Source: a virus
Length of the DNA: 36,173 nucleotides
Strand: one strand, 5' to 3'
IMG/VR virus record: IMGVR_UViG_3300020281_000065
Coordinates: 1 to 36,173 of that record
Notes under the pieces: generated by a model
The model's database searches: none
What the model was told of the DNA's origin: nothing
What the model saw: the letters and a program-made list of their open reading frames with translations, nothing else
Translations under genes and position numbers: made by a program
Shown: one piece after another, positions 23,775-31,470 of the stretch
Layout of the letters: each line of letters opens with the position of its first letter
Position numbering within the stretch: the first letter of the stretch is position 1

Positions 23775-26156
23775 TCAAACTCGACCAATAACTTCTTCAA
23801 AGCTAACACCTGTGCGTGTAGCAACGAATGTAAGACCGATGAAGTTGATAGATCTTGCTGGCTTGATGTAAATGTCAGCAACGAATTCGTTACTGTCAAT
23901 AATTGCAGCAGTGTTATTTGTTTCATCACAAACTAAAACGAAGTCTGTGATACCTCTCTTAGATTGTACATCTCTCAAGAAAGGTTCAACGATATTGATG
24001 AAGTTAATTCTTGTAATCTCATCGTTGAATTCAAATAGTTGATCTTTTGCAGCAGCAGCGATTGCTTTTTCTAGGAAGATAAACAAACGACGAACATTAA
24101 TTCTATCGAATGCTGATGCTCTACCAAGACCTGTTTTATCACCAAATAAGATGATACCAGCACCAGGTGAGAAGATAACTGGGTTTACTCTAGAAGAGTA
24201 AAGTTTGTCTCTTTCTACTTGAGTTGGGTTGTATGCTAACTTAACAGCATTGAGGATTGATCCTCTTTGTGTTCCGCCTGGTGAGAACCAAGGGAAGTTG
24301 TTGATATCGTTTCTAGCACAGATACCTGCAATGTCTCCGTTTAGAGGTACATAGCGGAACTGTTTACTGAAGCGATCATACATGTACTTGTAACCACTAT
24401 CAAATATGGCATAAGAAGATGATGAAATCGCTGAATAGAAACTAATAATTGCAGATGTAATTGTATCTGACTTAAGTGTCAAATCTTCTCCATCTCCAGA
24501 AGAAGCTAAGAATGCTTGTCTGTGAGGAGAGATACATGCTACACAGTCTTTTCTAATTTCAGCAACAGCAATTAACTTATTAGCAAGTGCTTGAGTTTCT
24601 TCTTTACCATGAGCACCAGATCCCATGATAAGGAAATCTAGTGGGTATGCATCTTTATTTGCTAAAAGATCATATCCTTCTGAAAGATCTCCAACTGTTA
24701 CTTTTAGTGCATCAGTTGTATCGATGGTTGTTTTTCCACCGTAATCTGTACCACCTGAGAGTGATGCTACATAATTTCCAATCGCAGCAAAGGAAATATT
24801 TTCAGTATCCTGATCCCATGCTACATCAGATACAGGGTTGAAATCTGCATCAAGATCAGTAGTGATAACTCCAGCTGGAGCACCACCAGCAAATATATTT
24901 GGACTACCTATTTCAATAACCTTTCTATAGTATTGTGCATTACCTACTGAGTAGATAGCATCTTTTGCTTTAGAGGTAGTAGTAAACTTGTCGAGAAGAG
25001 TACCTGCATTACCAGTAATCTTACCTGAGTCATCATAGACAACTACATGAACTTCATCATTCTTAGAGTTTCTCTCTTTTGCATAATTAGAAGTTCCTGG
25101 TCTTTCAGCTAAGTTATTCCAGTAAATTTTCTCTCCGTCTGTTAATGTGAACCATTGGCTATCGAACCAATCTTTCTCTCCAGTATAATCAAGAGTACCA
25201 GGAGCAAATTCTTGTGCAGCAAGATAACGGTTATCACCAACAGTAACACCAGCACCTGTTAAAGCAGATAAGAAATTACCACTACCAAAACTAGATCCGT
25301 ATGAAACTGTGCTTGCTTGCCAACCTAACTTACCACTACCGATAGCAGATTGTACATGAACATGAATACCACCGCTTGCATTACCTGTTTCTGTGAATGC
25401 ATAAACTCCACCAGGTGTGTAGTCTACTGAAGTTTCAGTACCAGCAGCACTAACATGAGATACTACTTTAACTGATACTTGACCTGTTCCAACTTCAGTG
25501 ATTACCCCTTTAAGATATCCATCAAGAACTGATGTTGAACCAGCACCTGCTATCACAGTATTAGCAGGGATTGCTTGTGTTACACCGAGACCAACTGTTA
25601 AATCTATTGGAGATAAACCATCTTCATATCCAGCGACAGCAGCAAGACCACCATTAGCAGTTGATGAGAAACCTAAAACAGAGACAGTAGCGATACCAGT
25701 TAATATTTGATCAGCAAGACCATCTATCATTGCTACCTTAAGACCGTTACCCCATGAACCAGGATTCTTAGCAGCAAACACAACATTAGAAATGTTATTC
25801 TCTGCATATCCTTTGGTCACATAATCGTCACCACTTTTGATGATTACGCTTGAAGCAGTACCAACAAAGGCATTCTTCAAACCAGATTCATTTGAACGAA
25901 CAACCTGTAGCACACCACCATATGCAAGATATGATGAGGCAGTTAACCAGTATTCGTAATGATTGCTGTCCCTATATGGTGAACCGAAGGTATCGAGAAG
26001 ATCCGCTTCTGTTTCTATAAGGGTTGGTTTTTCTACAGGTCCTTTCGCAAAGGGAGCAACTAAACCACCAGACTTTGTAGATGTAGGATCTACTCTACCA
26101 TTGGTTAAGTCAATTTCCTTTACAATTATTCCTGGAGATGCTAAATTCAGGGGCAT
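23775..26156 (-). CDS. 18: Contractile tail sheath protein gp18
   Basis: A 793-residue sheath protein, longer than T4 gp18 (659); the extra length lies in the variable middle (about 130-330), which is rich in Gly, Ser and Val and probably surface exposed. The start SPGIIVKEIDLTNGRVDPTSTKSG and the C-terminal core (KTGLGRASAFDRINVRRLFIFLEKAI, quoted in outline) are conserved sheath features. Contraction drives the tube through the cell envelope. A late octamer lies 36 bases ahead. Confidence 0.97.
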   Translation of the reverse strand: MPLNLASPGIIVKEIDLTNGRVDPTSTKSGGLVAPFAKGPVEKPTLIETEADLLDTFGSPYRDSNHYEYWLTASSYLAYGGVLQVVRSNESGLKNAFVGTASSVIIKSGDDYVTKGYAENNISNVVFAAKNPGSWGNGLKVAMIDGLADQILTGIATVSVLGFSSTANGGLAAVAGYEDGLSPIDLTVGLGVTQAIPANTVIAGAGSTSVLDGYLKGVITEVGTGQVSVKVVSHVSAAGTETSVDYTPGGVYAFTETGNASGGIHVHVQSAIGSGKLGWQASTVSYGSSFGSGNFLSALTGAGVTVGDNRYLAAQEFAPGTLDYTGEKDWFDSQWFTLTDGEKIYWNNLAERPGTSNYAKERNSKNDEVHVVVYDDSGKITGNAGTLLDKFTTTSKAKDAIYSVGNAQYYRKVIEIGSPNIFAGGAPAGVITTDLDADFNPVSDVAWDQDTENISFAAIGNYVASLSGGTDYGGKTTIDTTDALKVTVGDLSEGYDLLANKDAYPLDFLIMGSGAHGKEETQALANKLIAVAEIRKDCVACISPHRQAFLASSGDGEDLTLKSDTITSAIISFYSAISSSSYAIFDSGYKYMYDRFSKQFRYVPLNGDIAGICARNDINNFPWFSPGGTQRGSILNAVKLAYNPTQVERDKLYSSRVNPVIFSPGAGIILFGDKTGLGRASAFDRINVRRLFIFLEKAIAAAAKDQLFEFNDEITRINFINIVEPFLRDVQSKRGITDFVLVCDETNNTAAIIDSNEFVADIYIKPARSINFIGLTFVATRTGVSFEEVIGRV

Positions 26157-26191
26157 CTTTTTCTCCTCGGTGAATTCTAAATTCCTAAGAT

Positions 26192-26199
26192 TATTTATT
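26192..26199 (-). promoter_or_regulatory. Late promoter-like octamer (AATAAATA) ahead of gp18
   Basis: One mismatch to TATAAATA, in the 81-base gap upstream of gp18 and 36 bases ahead of its start. Confidence 0.6.
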
Positions 26200-26237
26200 G
26201 TTTAAGGTGTTTTCATCGGGGAAACACTGGGTGAACA

Positions 26238-26465
26238 TTACCAATCAGGATACATCCAAATATTATTATCTAACTTTTTTCTTTTTAATTTTATTCTTTT
26301 CTTTGTACATTCCTTACACTCGTATGAGTAAGAAGATGCTACGCTCCCTCTATCTTTATGAGTCTTATAAAATTCTGTTAGTAAATCTTTTACTTTTTTA
26401 CAGCATCTACATTTTCTCTCTTGGAGAACTAGATGACCTAGATCGAATTCTTCGGTGAAGTCCAT
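26238..26465 (-). CDS. Small zinc-ribbon protein
   Basis: A 75-residue basic protein with two cysteine pairs: CRCC (residues 19-22) and CKEC (49-52), a spacing fit for a zinc ribbon. A lysine/arginine-rich tail follows (KKRIKLKRKK), consistent with nucleic-acid binding. The ATG at 26465 overlaps the cytidylyltransferase gene by 28 bases; a TTG at 26480 would add five residues. Similar short Cys4 proteins are common in phages, some of them related to HNH nucleases, but no HNH residues are seen. Function unknown. Confidence 0.65.
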   Translation of the reverse strand: MDFTEEFDLGHLVLQERKCRCCKKVKDLLTEFYKTHKDRGSVASSYSYECKECTKKRIKLKRKKLDNNIWMYPDW

Positions 26466-26878
26466 TCTTTTAAGATCCAACTGCTAGAGTTTTGTTTGTG
26501 TGTACCACCAACCCCAAATGCAAATTGCACTCTAGGATCTTTATCAAATGCATCTATCTCAGGTATATTATCCTGAGTCCTATCTCCACCATTAGCAAAT
26601 AAAACATCATCAAATAACACTAAAGTTTTTTTGATGAGATCTATAGAACTGTTGTCATCGTCATTAAATGCTACAGCACTATCAACCATTCTCAATTCTC
26701 TAATAACTGACAACCTTTCTTCTATTGGCATAAATGGTTTACCCTTCTTTCTAGTTAACCATTCATCGGAGTTTAATCCTACTATAAGAATGTCTCCTAA
26801 TTTCTTTGCCTCTTTAAAATGTTCAATGTGTCCACTATGGATAGGATCAAATCCACCACTAACAATAACTATTCTCAT
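26438..26878 (-). CDS. Cytidylyltransferase-like nucleotidyltransferase
   Basis: A 146-residue protein of the HIGH-type nucleotidyltransferase family. GGFDPIHSGHIEHF (residues 8-21) carries the HxGH motif that binds the nucleotide phosphates. KLGDILIVGLNSDEWLTRKKG (26-46) matches the next core segment. NSSSWILKEW near the C-terminus corresponds to the ISSTxI motif. Relatives make CDP-glycerol, ADP-heptose or similar activated sugars or alcohols. The substrate here is unknown. It could alter the cell envelope or supply precursors to the host. Its ATG overlaps the upstream stop (ATGA). Confidence 0.85.
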   Translation of the reverse strand: MRIVIVSGGFDPIHSGHIEHFKEAKKLGDILIVGLNSDEWLTRKKGKPFMPIEERLSVIRELRMVDSAVAFNDDDNSSIDLIKKTLVLFDDVLFANGGDRTQDNIPEIDAFDKDPRVQFAFGVGGTHKQNSSSWILKEWTSPKNSI

Positions 26879-27138
26879 TTTTGTTCCTGTAATTTTTCTA
26901 CAACTGTCTTTGCTTGCATTGGTGCAATATCATTTAATCCATTAGCATCAAACCAAGGTGCTTCTTCCCAATCAAATCCTTCGCCAAATGTATTGTCGGG
27001 TGACATAACATACCAATGACACTTAGCATCAGGTATATCTACAGCACACACTGCCCAATCATCTGCCCACTGGGGCACTTGCACATACATTACTGGTAGA
27101 TGATTAGCAAATAGTGATAGTATGAATGCGAATATCAT
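26875..27138 (-). CDS. Small protein with N-terminal signal-like segment
   Basis: An 87-residue protein. The first 17 or so residues (MIFAFILSLFANHLPVM) are hydrophobic and could be a signal peptide or membrane anchor. The rest is rich in Trp, Asp and Pro, with two cysteines (C31 and C40) that may pair outside the cytoplasm. It closely resembles a small protein I remember next to gp17 in cyanophages. Function unknown. Its ATG overlaps the stop of a 35-residue gene as ATGA. Confidence 0.75.
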   Translation of the reverse strand: MIFAFILSLFANHLPVMYVQVPQWADDWAVCAVDIPDAKCHWYVMSPDNTFGEGFDWEEAPWFDANGLNDIAPMQAKTVVEKLQEQK

Positions 27139-27242
27139 AATATTGAAATTGTTTGTGATCCGTCTTTATTATCTATTATAGTTATTTTTTTCTTTGGAAA
27201 TGATTTTTGTAATAATCTTTTTAGTTTCAAATGTTTAAACAT
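27135..27242 (-). CDS. 35-residue basic microprotein
   Basis: An open frame of 35 codons exactly fills the gap after gp17. Its ATG shares one base with the gp17 stop (TAATG) and its TGA overlaps the next ATG (ATGA). The product starts MFKHLKLKRLLQKSFPKKK and is strongly basic in the first 20 residues. The perfect fit at both ends is the main evidence. Function unknown. Confidence 0.6.
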   Translation of the reverse strand: MFKHLKLKRLLQKSFPKKKITIIDNKDGSQTISIL

Positions 27243-28912
27243 TAGTAATAATCCCACATGTAAGACATATCACCATATGTTGATGACATCTCTTTGTCTA
27301 CTGTCCACTTAGTTCCTTCATCATCGACAAACTCATCATCAGTTAGTCCATCACTAATAAATCCAAATGGTGCCATATCTTGTTCTATTTGCTCTTTCTG
27401 TTCTTCATATATTCTTTTACGAACATCATTGTCCGTCATTTCTCTGAAGTAATCTTGAGCAACTAACCATGCAAAGATAACTAAGCACATTGCTAAGTCA
27501 TCGTGGCAACCTTCTTCTGCCTCCCATGATTGCTTCTTTTGTATGAAGGTAGTCAACTCTGATATTATATCATAATCTTTAGTTTCTAGTTTATCCTCTT
27601 CAATCAACGCTTTTAAATTAGAGCATCCAGTCTTCTTAACTGCCTGTGTCATTCTAACACCCATTTGTGTTTTCTTACCAGAGAATCCAGATCCAACTAC
27701 TTGACCATTTCTACCTCTCATAGAACACATGAGAACATTCTCATATTCCAAATCATATTGAAGTATAGTTGCAACCTGTTCTCCTATATCATTTACTTCT
27801 ATCAAAGCATATGCATAATTATATGCTTTACACATATCCTCAATTATAGAAGGAAATAGCATAGGTTTTATTTCATTGTTCTTATATCTTGCTACTGTCC
27901 TATATGGGAACTGAGTAATATCAAATACCACAAAGGCAGAATAGTCATGATCTATACCCCTAGCAGTATCAACAGTTATGATATAGTTGTGATCTTTTTG
28001 TGGTGCTTCGTATACAACTAATCCTTTACCATTATCCTGTATAGGATCTTCAAATACTAATGTTCTTAATTTAGAAACTGCTATAAGCGTGTCAACAGAT
28101 CCTAAGAACTCACACTCAAACTCAACTTTAAACTGTTGCTCTGATGTGTTTGAAATAGTTTGTGCTTTCCAACTAGCATCTCTACCTGGCACTTCTGACC
28201 AGTGAACTTCAGTTGGTGTGTATTCATTCTTTCCTCGTTGAGCATTATGCCAATACCTATAAAAATGGTTCATTCCGTGAGGAGTAGAAACCATTATGAC
28301 TTTGGTTGTTTTACCAGAAGTGATAGTAGGATATACTGAGCTGAAGAATGCGTCAGCAATATGATTAGGCACAAAGGCAAACTCATCCAAAAATAGAATG
28401 TTGAAAGACATACCCCTAACTGCAGATGCAGAGGTAGATGCTGCAAGTATTTTAGATCCATTTTCTAACTCCAATGATCCTTTGTTCCAAGATATAATAC
28501 CCTGTTGCATCCATTTAGGTAAATTCTCATATGCAGTTTGTAATCTACCTAATAGTTCTCTTGCAGTTGCTGCTTTGTTTGCCAGAATACCAATGTTTAC
28601 ACTATCATTGAATACTGCATAATGTAGTAGATAAGAAACAGCAGTTGTAGATTTACCAGTCTGCCGAGGCATTTTGCATATATTGAATCTACTCTCATGA
28701 AAATTTCTAATTAATTTCTCCTGAAAAGGATACATCTTAAATTTAACAAGACCTTCATCTAGTGATACTATCTTTACATAATTTTTCGCAAAGTAAATTG
28801 GATCTCGTTTACACTTGATCCATTCTTCTACTTGTTTTTTTGTAAATTGTATCTCAGTATTTGCCTTTTTTAAATTAGGATTACCTAGATAAATTTCTTC
28901 TTTTGCTACCAT
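27242..28912 (-). CDS. 17: Large terminase subunit gp17
   Basis: A 556-residue packaging motor, slightly shorter than T4 gp17 (610). The ATPase domain has Walker A PRQTGKST (residues 82-89) and Walker B FLDEFAFVP. The nuclease domain has ITVDTARGIDHDYSAFVV (an RNase H-like core with its first Asp) and CHDDLAMCLVIFAW near the C-terminus. It cuts the concatemer and pumps DNA into the prohead through gp20. It overlaps the nuclease gene by 1 base. Confidence 0.97.
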   Translation of the reverse strand: MVAKEEIYLGNPNLKKANTEIQFTKKQVEEWIKCKRDPIYFAKNYVKIVSLDEGLVKFKMYPFQEKLIRNFHESRFNICKMPRQTGKSTTAVSYLLHYAVFNDSVNIGILANKAATARELLGRLQTAYENLPKWMQQGIISWNKGSLELENGSKILAASTSASAVRGMSFNILFLDEFAFVPNHIADAFFSSVYPTITSGKTTKVIMVSTPHGMNHFYRYWHNAQRGKNEYTPTEVHWSEVPGRDASWKAQTISNTSEQQFKVEFECEFLGSVDTLIAVSKLRTLVFEDPIQDNGKGLVVYEAPQKDHNYIITVDTARGIDHDYSAFVVFDITQFPYRTVARYKNNEIKPMLFPSIIEDMCKAYNYAYALIEVNDIGEQVATILQYDLEYENVLMCSMRGRNGQVVGSGFSGKKTQMGVRMTQAVKKTGCSNLKALIEEDKLETKDYDIISELTTFIQKKQSWEAEEGCHDDLAMCLVIFAWLVAQDYFREMTDNDVRKRIYEEQKEQIEQDMAPFGFISDGLTDDEFVDDEGTKWTVDKEMSSTYGDMSYMWDYY

Positions 28913-29376
28913 TAACCTGCGTCTAGCGTACCAAATGATCTACGAATTTCTCTGAGTTCTTCAAAGTCTTTCTTCTTTGTACCACCATCATATCCCCAAG
29001 CGTACCCTTCATCAATCATTTGTTCATTGAGAGACACTTCTGCGTCCCCGATGTAACACCACCCCAGTAACCGTCCGTACTTCCCAACGCCCCCCACAAG
29101 CTCAGTACGAATGAAAAGCTGATCATCACCAGCAAGTGTGCTCTCCAATTTTTCTTTAAGCCAGTTGGTAGCATCGATTCCTAACTCCTTTTCTTCCAAG
29201 TTTCTTGTTCTTTTCTCTGGCGTATCAACTCCTGCAATTCTAACTCTCTCTTTCTTGTATAGATCAAACCCAAGATCAATGGTGACATCAATAGTATCCC
29301 CGTCAAGAACACGATTAATCTCCGTCACTCGAAAGTTGTAACAACTCTTCCTGCTCGGTGGGGTCATTGTTCCCAT
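28912..29376 (-). CDS. Staphylococcal-nuclease-like (thermonuclease) protein
   Basis: A 154-residue SNase-fold protein. VLDGDTIDV (residues 23-31), RVRIAGVDTPE (44-54) and GKYGRLLG (98-105) are the three catalytic landmarks of Ca-dependent nucleases of this family, with R45 or R47, D51, E54 and R102 as candidate active-site residues. No signal peptide is seen, so it probably acts in the cell, perhaps on host DNA or RNA. AAGGAG lies 7 bases ahead of ATG 29376. It overlaps the membrane-protein gene upstream by 62 bases, in another frame. Confidence 0.88.
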   Translation of the reverse strand: MGTMTPPSRKSCYNFRVTEINRVLDGDTIDVTIDLGFDLYKKERVRIAGVDTPEKRTRNLEEKELGIDATNWLKEKLESTLAGDDQLFIRTELVGGVGKYGRLLGWCYIGDAEVSLNEQMIDEGYAWGYDGGTKKKDFEELREIRRSFGTLDAG

Positions 29377-29476
29377 CAGACATCTCCTTATAAGCCATTC
29401 TAAGTATATAGTAGATATACCAAGATACCGCTACAAGGAGTATTGCAATCATCCAGATTACACCCCAGACAATCAT
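29315..29476 (-). CDS. 53-residue single-pass membrane protein
   Basis: An open frame of 53 codons whose ATG overlaps the upstream gene's TGA (ATGA). Residues 4-25 are strongly hydrophobic with several Trp and Tyr, followed by a charged, acidic tail (DGNNDPTEQEELLQ). Its last 62 bases overlap the nuclease gene. The topology, N-out or N-in, is unclear. Function unknown; small one-helix proteins near packaging genes can be lysis-related, but nothing here shows that. Confidence 0.65.
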   Translation of the reverse strand: MIVWGVIWMIAILLVAVSWYIYYILRMAYKEMSDGNNDPTEQEELLQLSSDGD

Positions 29477-29637
29477 TGCCAATATTCATCTAAAACATCA
29501 AACACTCTATTAAGATATTCGTTTGCTCCTTGACACTCCCATTCTCCTTTCTCTCCAATCTCACACTTGTAATGTAGTTCTCTTTTAAGTTGCATAAGTC
29601 TATTAGTCATTGCTACTTTATCCAGTCTACCGTTCAT
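29473..29637 (-). CDS. 54-residue conserved unknown protein
   Basis: A short protein starting MNGRLDKVAMTNRLMQLKRE, mostly helical, with two cysteines (C25 and C36). The ATG at 29637 is chosen because GGAGG lies 6 bases ahead; the frame extends upstream but overlaps the previous gene. The segment NEYLNRVFDVLDEYWQ closes the protein. Function unknown. Confidence 0.7.
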   Translation of the reverse strand: MNGRLDKVAMTNRLMQLKRELHYKCEIGEKGEWECQGANEYLNRVFDVLDEYWQ

Positions 29638-29638
29638 C

Positions 29639-29799
29639 TTAGTCCTCCTTAATACAGTATTCAGCAGCATGAGGATTATTAAAACCTTCTAAGTCTTCTC
29701 TTGCTTGCTTTATAGCAGTGAATGCATCGTCTGCATATTCGCAGATTTCATGCATATCGTGTTGGTTATCGTGATAACCTACGGTATAATGGGACATGA
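29639..29799 (-). pseudogene. Small conserved gene apparently split by a 2-base insertion
   Basis: A frame opening at ATG 29799 encodes MSHYTVGYHDNQH. After a run of ACACAC the conserved-looking continuation (DMHEICEYADDAF..., ending HAAEYCIKED) is in another frame, with its own ATG at 29755 and stop at 29639. Removing one AC would join them into one protein of about 52 residues like one I recall in cyanophages. As it stands, only 38 residues from ATG 29755 could be made directly. A sequencing error is possible, as is ribosomal frameshifting. GGAG lies 12 bases ahead of ATG 29799. Confidence 0.5.
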
Positions 29800-29821
29800 T
29801 AGTTTCAACTCCATTTCCCAG

Positions 29822-29829
29822 TATTTATC
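29822..29829 (-). promoter_or_regulatory. Late promoter-like octamer (GATAAATA)
   Basis: One mismatch to TATAAATA, in the 66-base gap ahead of the split small gene. It could drive the small genes, the nuclease gene and gp17. Confidence 0.55.
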
Positions 29830-29865
29830 TACATTCTCTGTATTTTTGGATGTACTGTTAGAGTA

Positions 29866-30087
29866 TCAAAGCAACTCTTTTTTAGATGTTTTGAAATACT
29901 TATTAATGATATCAATTTGATCTTGATACTTAGCAATCATATCTAATTCTTGTTCAATTGCCTCAACTATATTTGAGTGCTCACCAATACCTGCAGGATT
30001 AGTAAGATACACTTCTACATTAGCAACATGCTTTTGGATATCTCCTTGGGCGTGTGCCAGCAGTGCTTTGATTAATTGTTCTCTCAT
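29866..30087 (-). CDS. Conserved helical protein, unknown function
   Basis: A 73-residue protein starting MREQLIKALLAHAQGDIQKHVANVEVYL (quoted as MREQLIKALLAHAQG and HVANVEVYL), then GIGEHSNIVEAIEQELDMIAKYQDQI, a strongly helical stretch. It closely resembles a protein I recall as common in cyanomyoviruses. The ATG at 30087 is used rather than a TTG two codons earlier. A candidate -10 lies 25 bases upstream. Function unknown. Confidence 0.78.
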   Translation of the reverse strand: MREQLIKALLAHAQGDIQKHVANVEVYLTNPAGIGEHSNIVEAIEQELDMIAKYQDQIDIINKYFKTSKKELL

Positions 30088-30102
30088 ATACAATATAGTT
30101 TT

Positions 30103-30117
30103 ACTGTATATATTATA
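30103..30117 (-). promoter_or_regulatory. Putative promoter (-10 TATAAT)
   Basis: AGTATAATATATACA lies in the short gap ahead of the 73-residue gene, with TATAAT at 30112-30117. The 15 bases are identical to those ahead of the CobS-like gene. A -35 is not obvious: AAGACA lies 18 bases upstream. Confidence 0.5.
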
Positions 30118-30513
30118 CTACATCTTGTAGTTTTCTGTCTTCTTAGGTGACTCAGCAATAATTTTTAATGGTGCTTGTTCTATAATAATAGTCTGTGTAG
30201 GACCACCATTCTTACCAATTCCACTAGCACCAGGTGGCATTTTCATAGTACCATCGCCTTTCTTAGAAGCCGTTTGAATTCCAAAACTAGCTAAAACTCC
30301 TGTGAAAACCGAAGCTATAAAAGTTGGATCTATCTTTTGTTGTGGTACACCTGGTATAGCAACATAATTTAAAGTTAGTATTCCACCACTCCAAACTAAT
30401 ACACCAAGTCTCACAAAGGTAGAGATAATCGCTGCTTGTTCGTCTTCATCTGGTAATATTTTCTCTTTTATCTTACCAATAATTCCTTTAGGTGCTTCTT
30501 TCTTTTCTGTCAT
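30118..30513 (-). CDS. Two-pass membrane protein, holin-like in layout
   Basis: A 131-residue protein with a charged N-terminus (KIKEKILPDEDEQ, about 14-26), two hydrophobic segments (about residues 28-52 and 64-82) joined by a short loop with GVPQQKIDP, and a polar Gly/Lys-rich tail. Small size, two helices and charged ends are features of class II holins. No known holin signature is seen, and I recall a similar gene of unknown function in cyanophages. A TCTAAATA octamer lies 23 bases ahead. Confidence 0.65.
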   Translation of the reverse strand: MTEKKEAPKGIIGKIKEKILPDEDEQAAIISTFVRLGVLVWSGGILTLNYVAIPGVPQQKIDPTFIASVFTGVLASFGIQTASKKGDGTMKMPPGASGIGKNGGPTQTIIIEQAPLKIIAESPKKTENYKM

Positions 30514-30534
30514 GATTTCTTCTAGAAGGCACTT

Positions 30535-30957
30535 TTATTTAGAGTTTCCCATCTCTTTGAGCATTTTCTGCAACTCTGCAGTGCTACCAACGAACATAGC
30601 ATTGTTTGTTACATTAGTTGTTCCTTTAGATTTTGTCTCATCAATATCTTTTAACTTCTTCTGTAGATCTAATAATTTATCAGTGGTATCAGCAACACTC
30701 TTAAGAACTTGTCCAGCAACTTCAAATGCTCTTGGAGATTGTGTCTCGTCTGCTAACTCCATAATACCATTAAGAGTCTCCTGCCCCTTTTCAATTAGAG
30801 AATAGAGATTGCCTCTGGTATATTCATAATCTTTATCAAGTTCTTTACTAACATCCCTTGTTGAAAGTTCTGGTTTAACTTCAGGTGTAGCAGTAACTTC
30901 CACATCAATACTATTAGTATTTAATGCTTTATCTATAGATCCAAAATCTTTTTTCAT
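30535..30957 (-). CDS. 16: Small terminase subunit gp16
   Basis: A 140-residue helical protein, a little shorter than T4 gp16 (164). ELDKDYEYTRGNLYSLIEKGQETLNGIMELA (about residues 39-69, with landmarks DYEYTR and YSLIEKGQE) and SPRAFEVAGQVLKSVADTT are typical of the T4-like family. gp16 forms a ring that recognises the DNA and regulates gp17. It lies 2 bases after the 88-residue gene. Confidence 0.93.
   Translation of the reverse strand: MKKDFGSIDKALNTNSIDVEVTATPEVKPELSTRDVSKELDKDYEYTRGNLYSLIEKGQETLNGIMELADETQSPRAFEVAGQVLKSVADTTDKLLDLQKKLKDIDETKSKGTTNVTNNAMFVGSTAELQKMLKEMGNSK
30536..30543 (-). promoter_or_regulatory. Possible late promoter (TCTAAATA)
   Basis: One mismatch to TATAAATA. It overlaps the end of gp16 and lies 23 bases ahead of the holin-like gene. 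Confidence 0.4.
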
Positions 30958-30958
30958 G

Positions 30959-31225
30959 TCAACACTTCCACTTTCTAAGTGCTAATGCTTTACGAGTGGG
31001 TTCACCATTAGGTTTTTTCATAGGTCCTTTTACACCACCCATACGAGCACAGAAAGATCTCTTTCTAGGTCCGCCTTCGGGTTGTGGTGCTTTTAAATCA
31101 GAACCAGGATTTTCTCTTTCATATGATTTTCTACCTTTCTCATTCAATCCTCCTGATTTATTCTTACCTTCCTTCCTCTGCCATGCAGCAGATTTAGCTT
31201 CGGTAATAAATTCATCAAAAGTCAT
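30959..31225 (-). CDS. Small basic protein of the DUF6321 type
   Basis: An 88-residue, strongly basic protein. NPGSDLKAPQPEGGPRKRSFCARM (landmarks SDLKAPQPEGG and RKRSFCARM) is a highly distinctive stretch shared with a family of phage proteins that I know as DUF6321. Its C-terminus ALALRKWKC is also typical. Basic charge suggests nucleic-acid or capsid contact, but no function is known. It overlaps the upstream gene's stop by 4 bases (ATGA). Confidence 0.8.
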   Translation of the reverse strand: MTFDEFITEAKSAAWQRKEGKNKSGGLNEKGRKSYERENPGSDLKAPQPEGGPRKRSFCARMGGVKGPMKKPNGEPTRKALALRKWKC

Positions 31226-31470
31226 TTTTTGTCTCCAATGGATTCTGATCCACCAACAGCAAAAGGATTATATTTTGCTCTGGCTAATCTAAACATCTTC
31301 TCATGTATAGTTATATTATCTTCTTCGTCTACACCAGGAGGTTGATACTCACATGGCATAGTATCGATAGGGTCTTCTTCTTTAATAGGCATAAGATCTA
31401 GGGGGTTAATTTTATCATCGAACCAAGCATCATAGGGAACATTCTCTCTTGCAGGTGCGAAATAGGTCAT
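31222..31470 (-). CDS. Small acidic protein, unknown function
   Basis: An 82-residue acidic protein between gp15 and the DUF6321-type gene, linked to both by 4-base overlaps. It starts MTYFAPARENVPYDAWFDDKI; the run HEKMFRLARAKYNPFAVGG (about residues 56-74) is a possible helix followed by a turn. It is rich in Pro, Asp and Glu and is probably partly unfolded. I recognise no function. Confidence 0.7.
   Translation of the reverse strand: MTYFAPARENVPYDAWFDDKINPLDLMPIKEEDPIDTMPCEYQPPGVDEEDNITIHEKMFRLARAKYNPFAVGGSESIGDKK

Noticed and set aside
26200-26237. Short inverted repeat GTGTTT/AAACAC after the zinc-ribbon gene
   Set aside because: The stem is short, the loop is large and no T-run follows, so it was not called a terminator.
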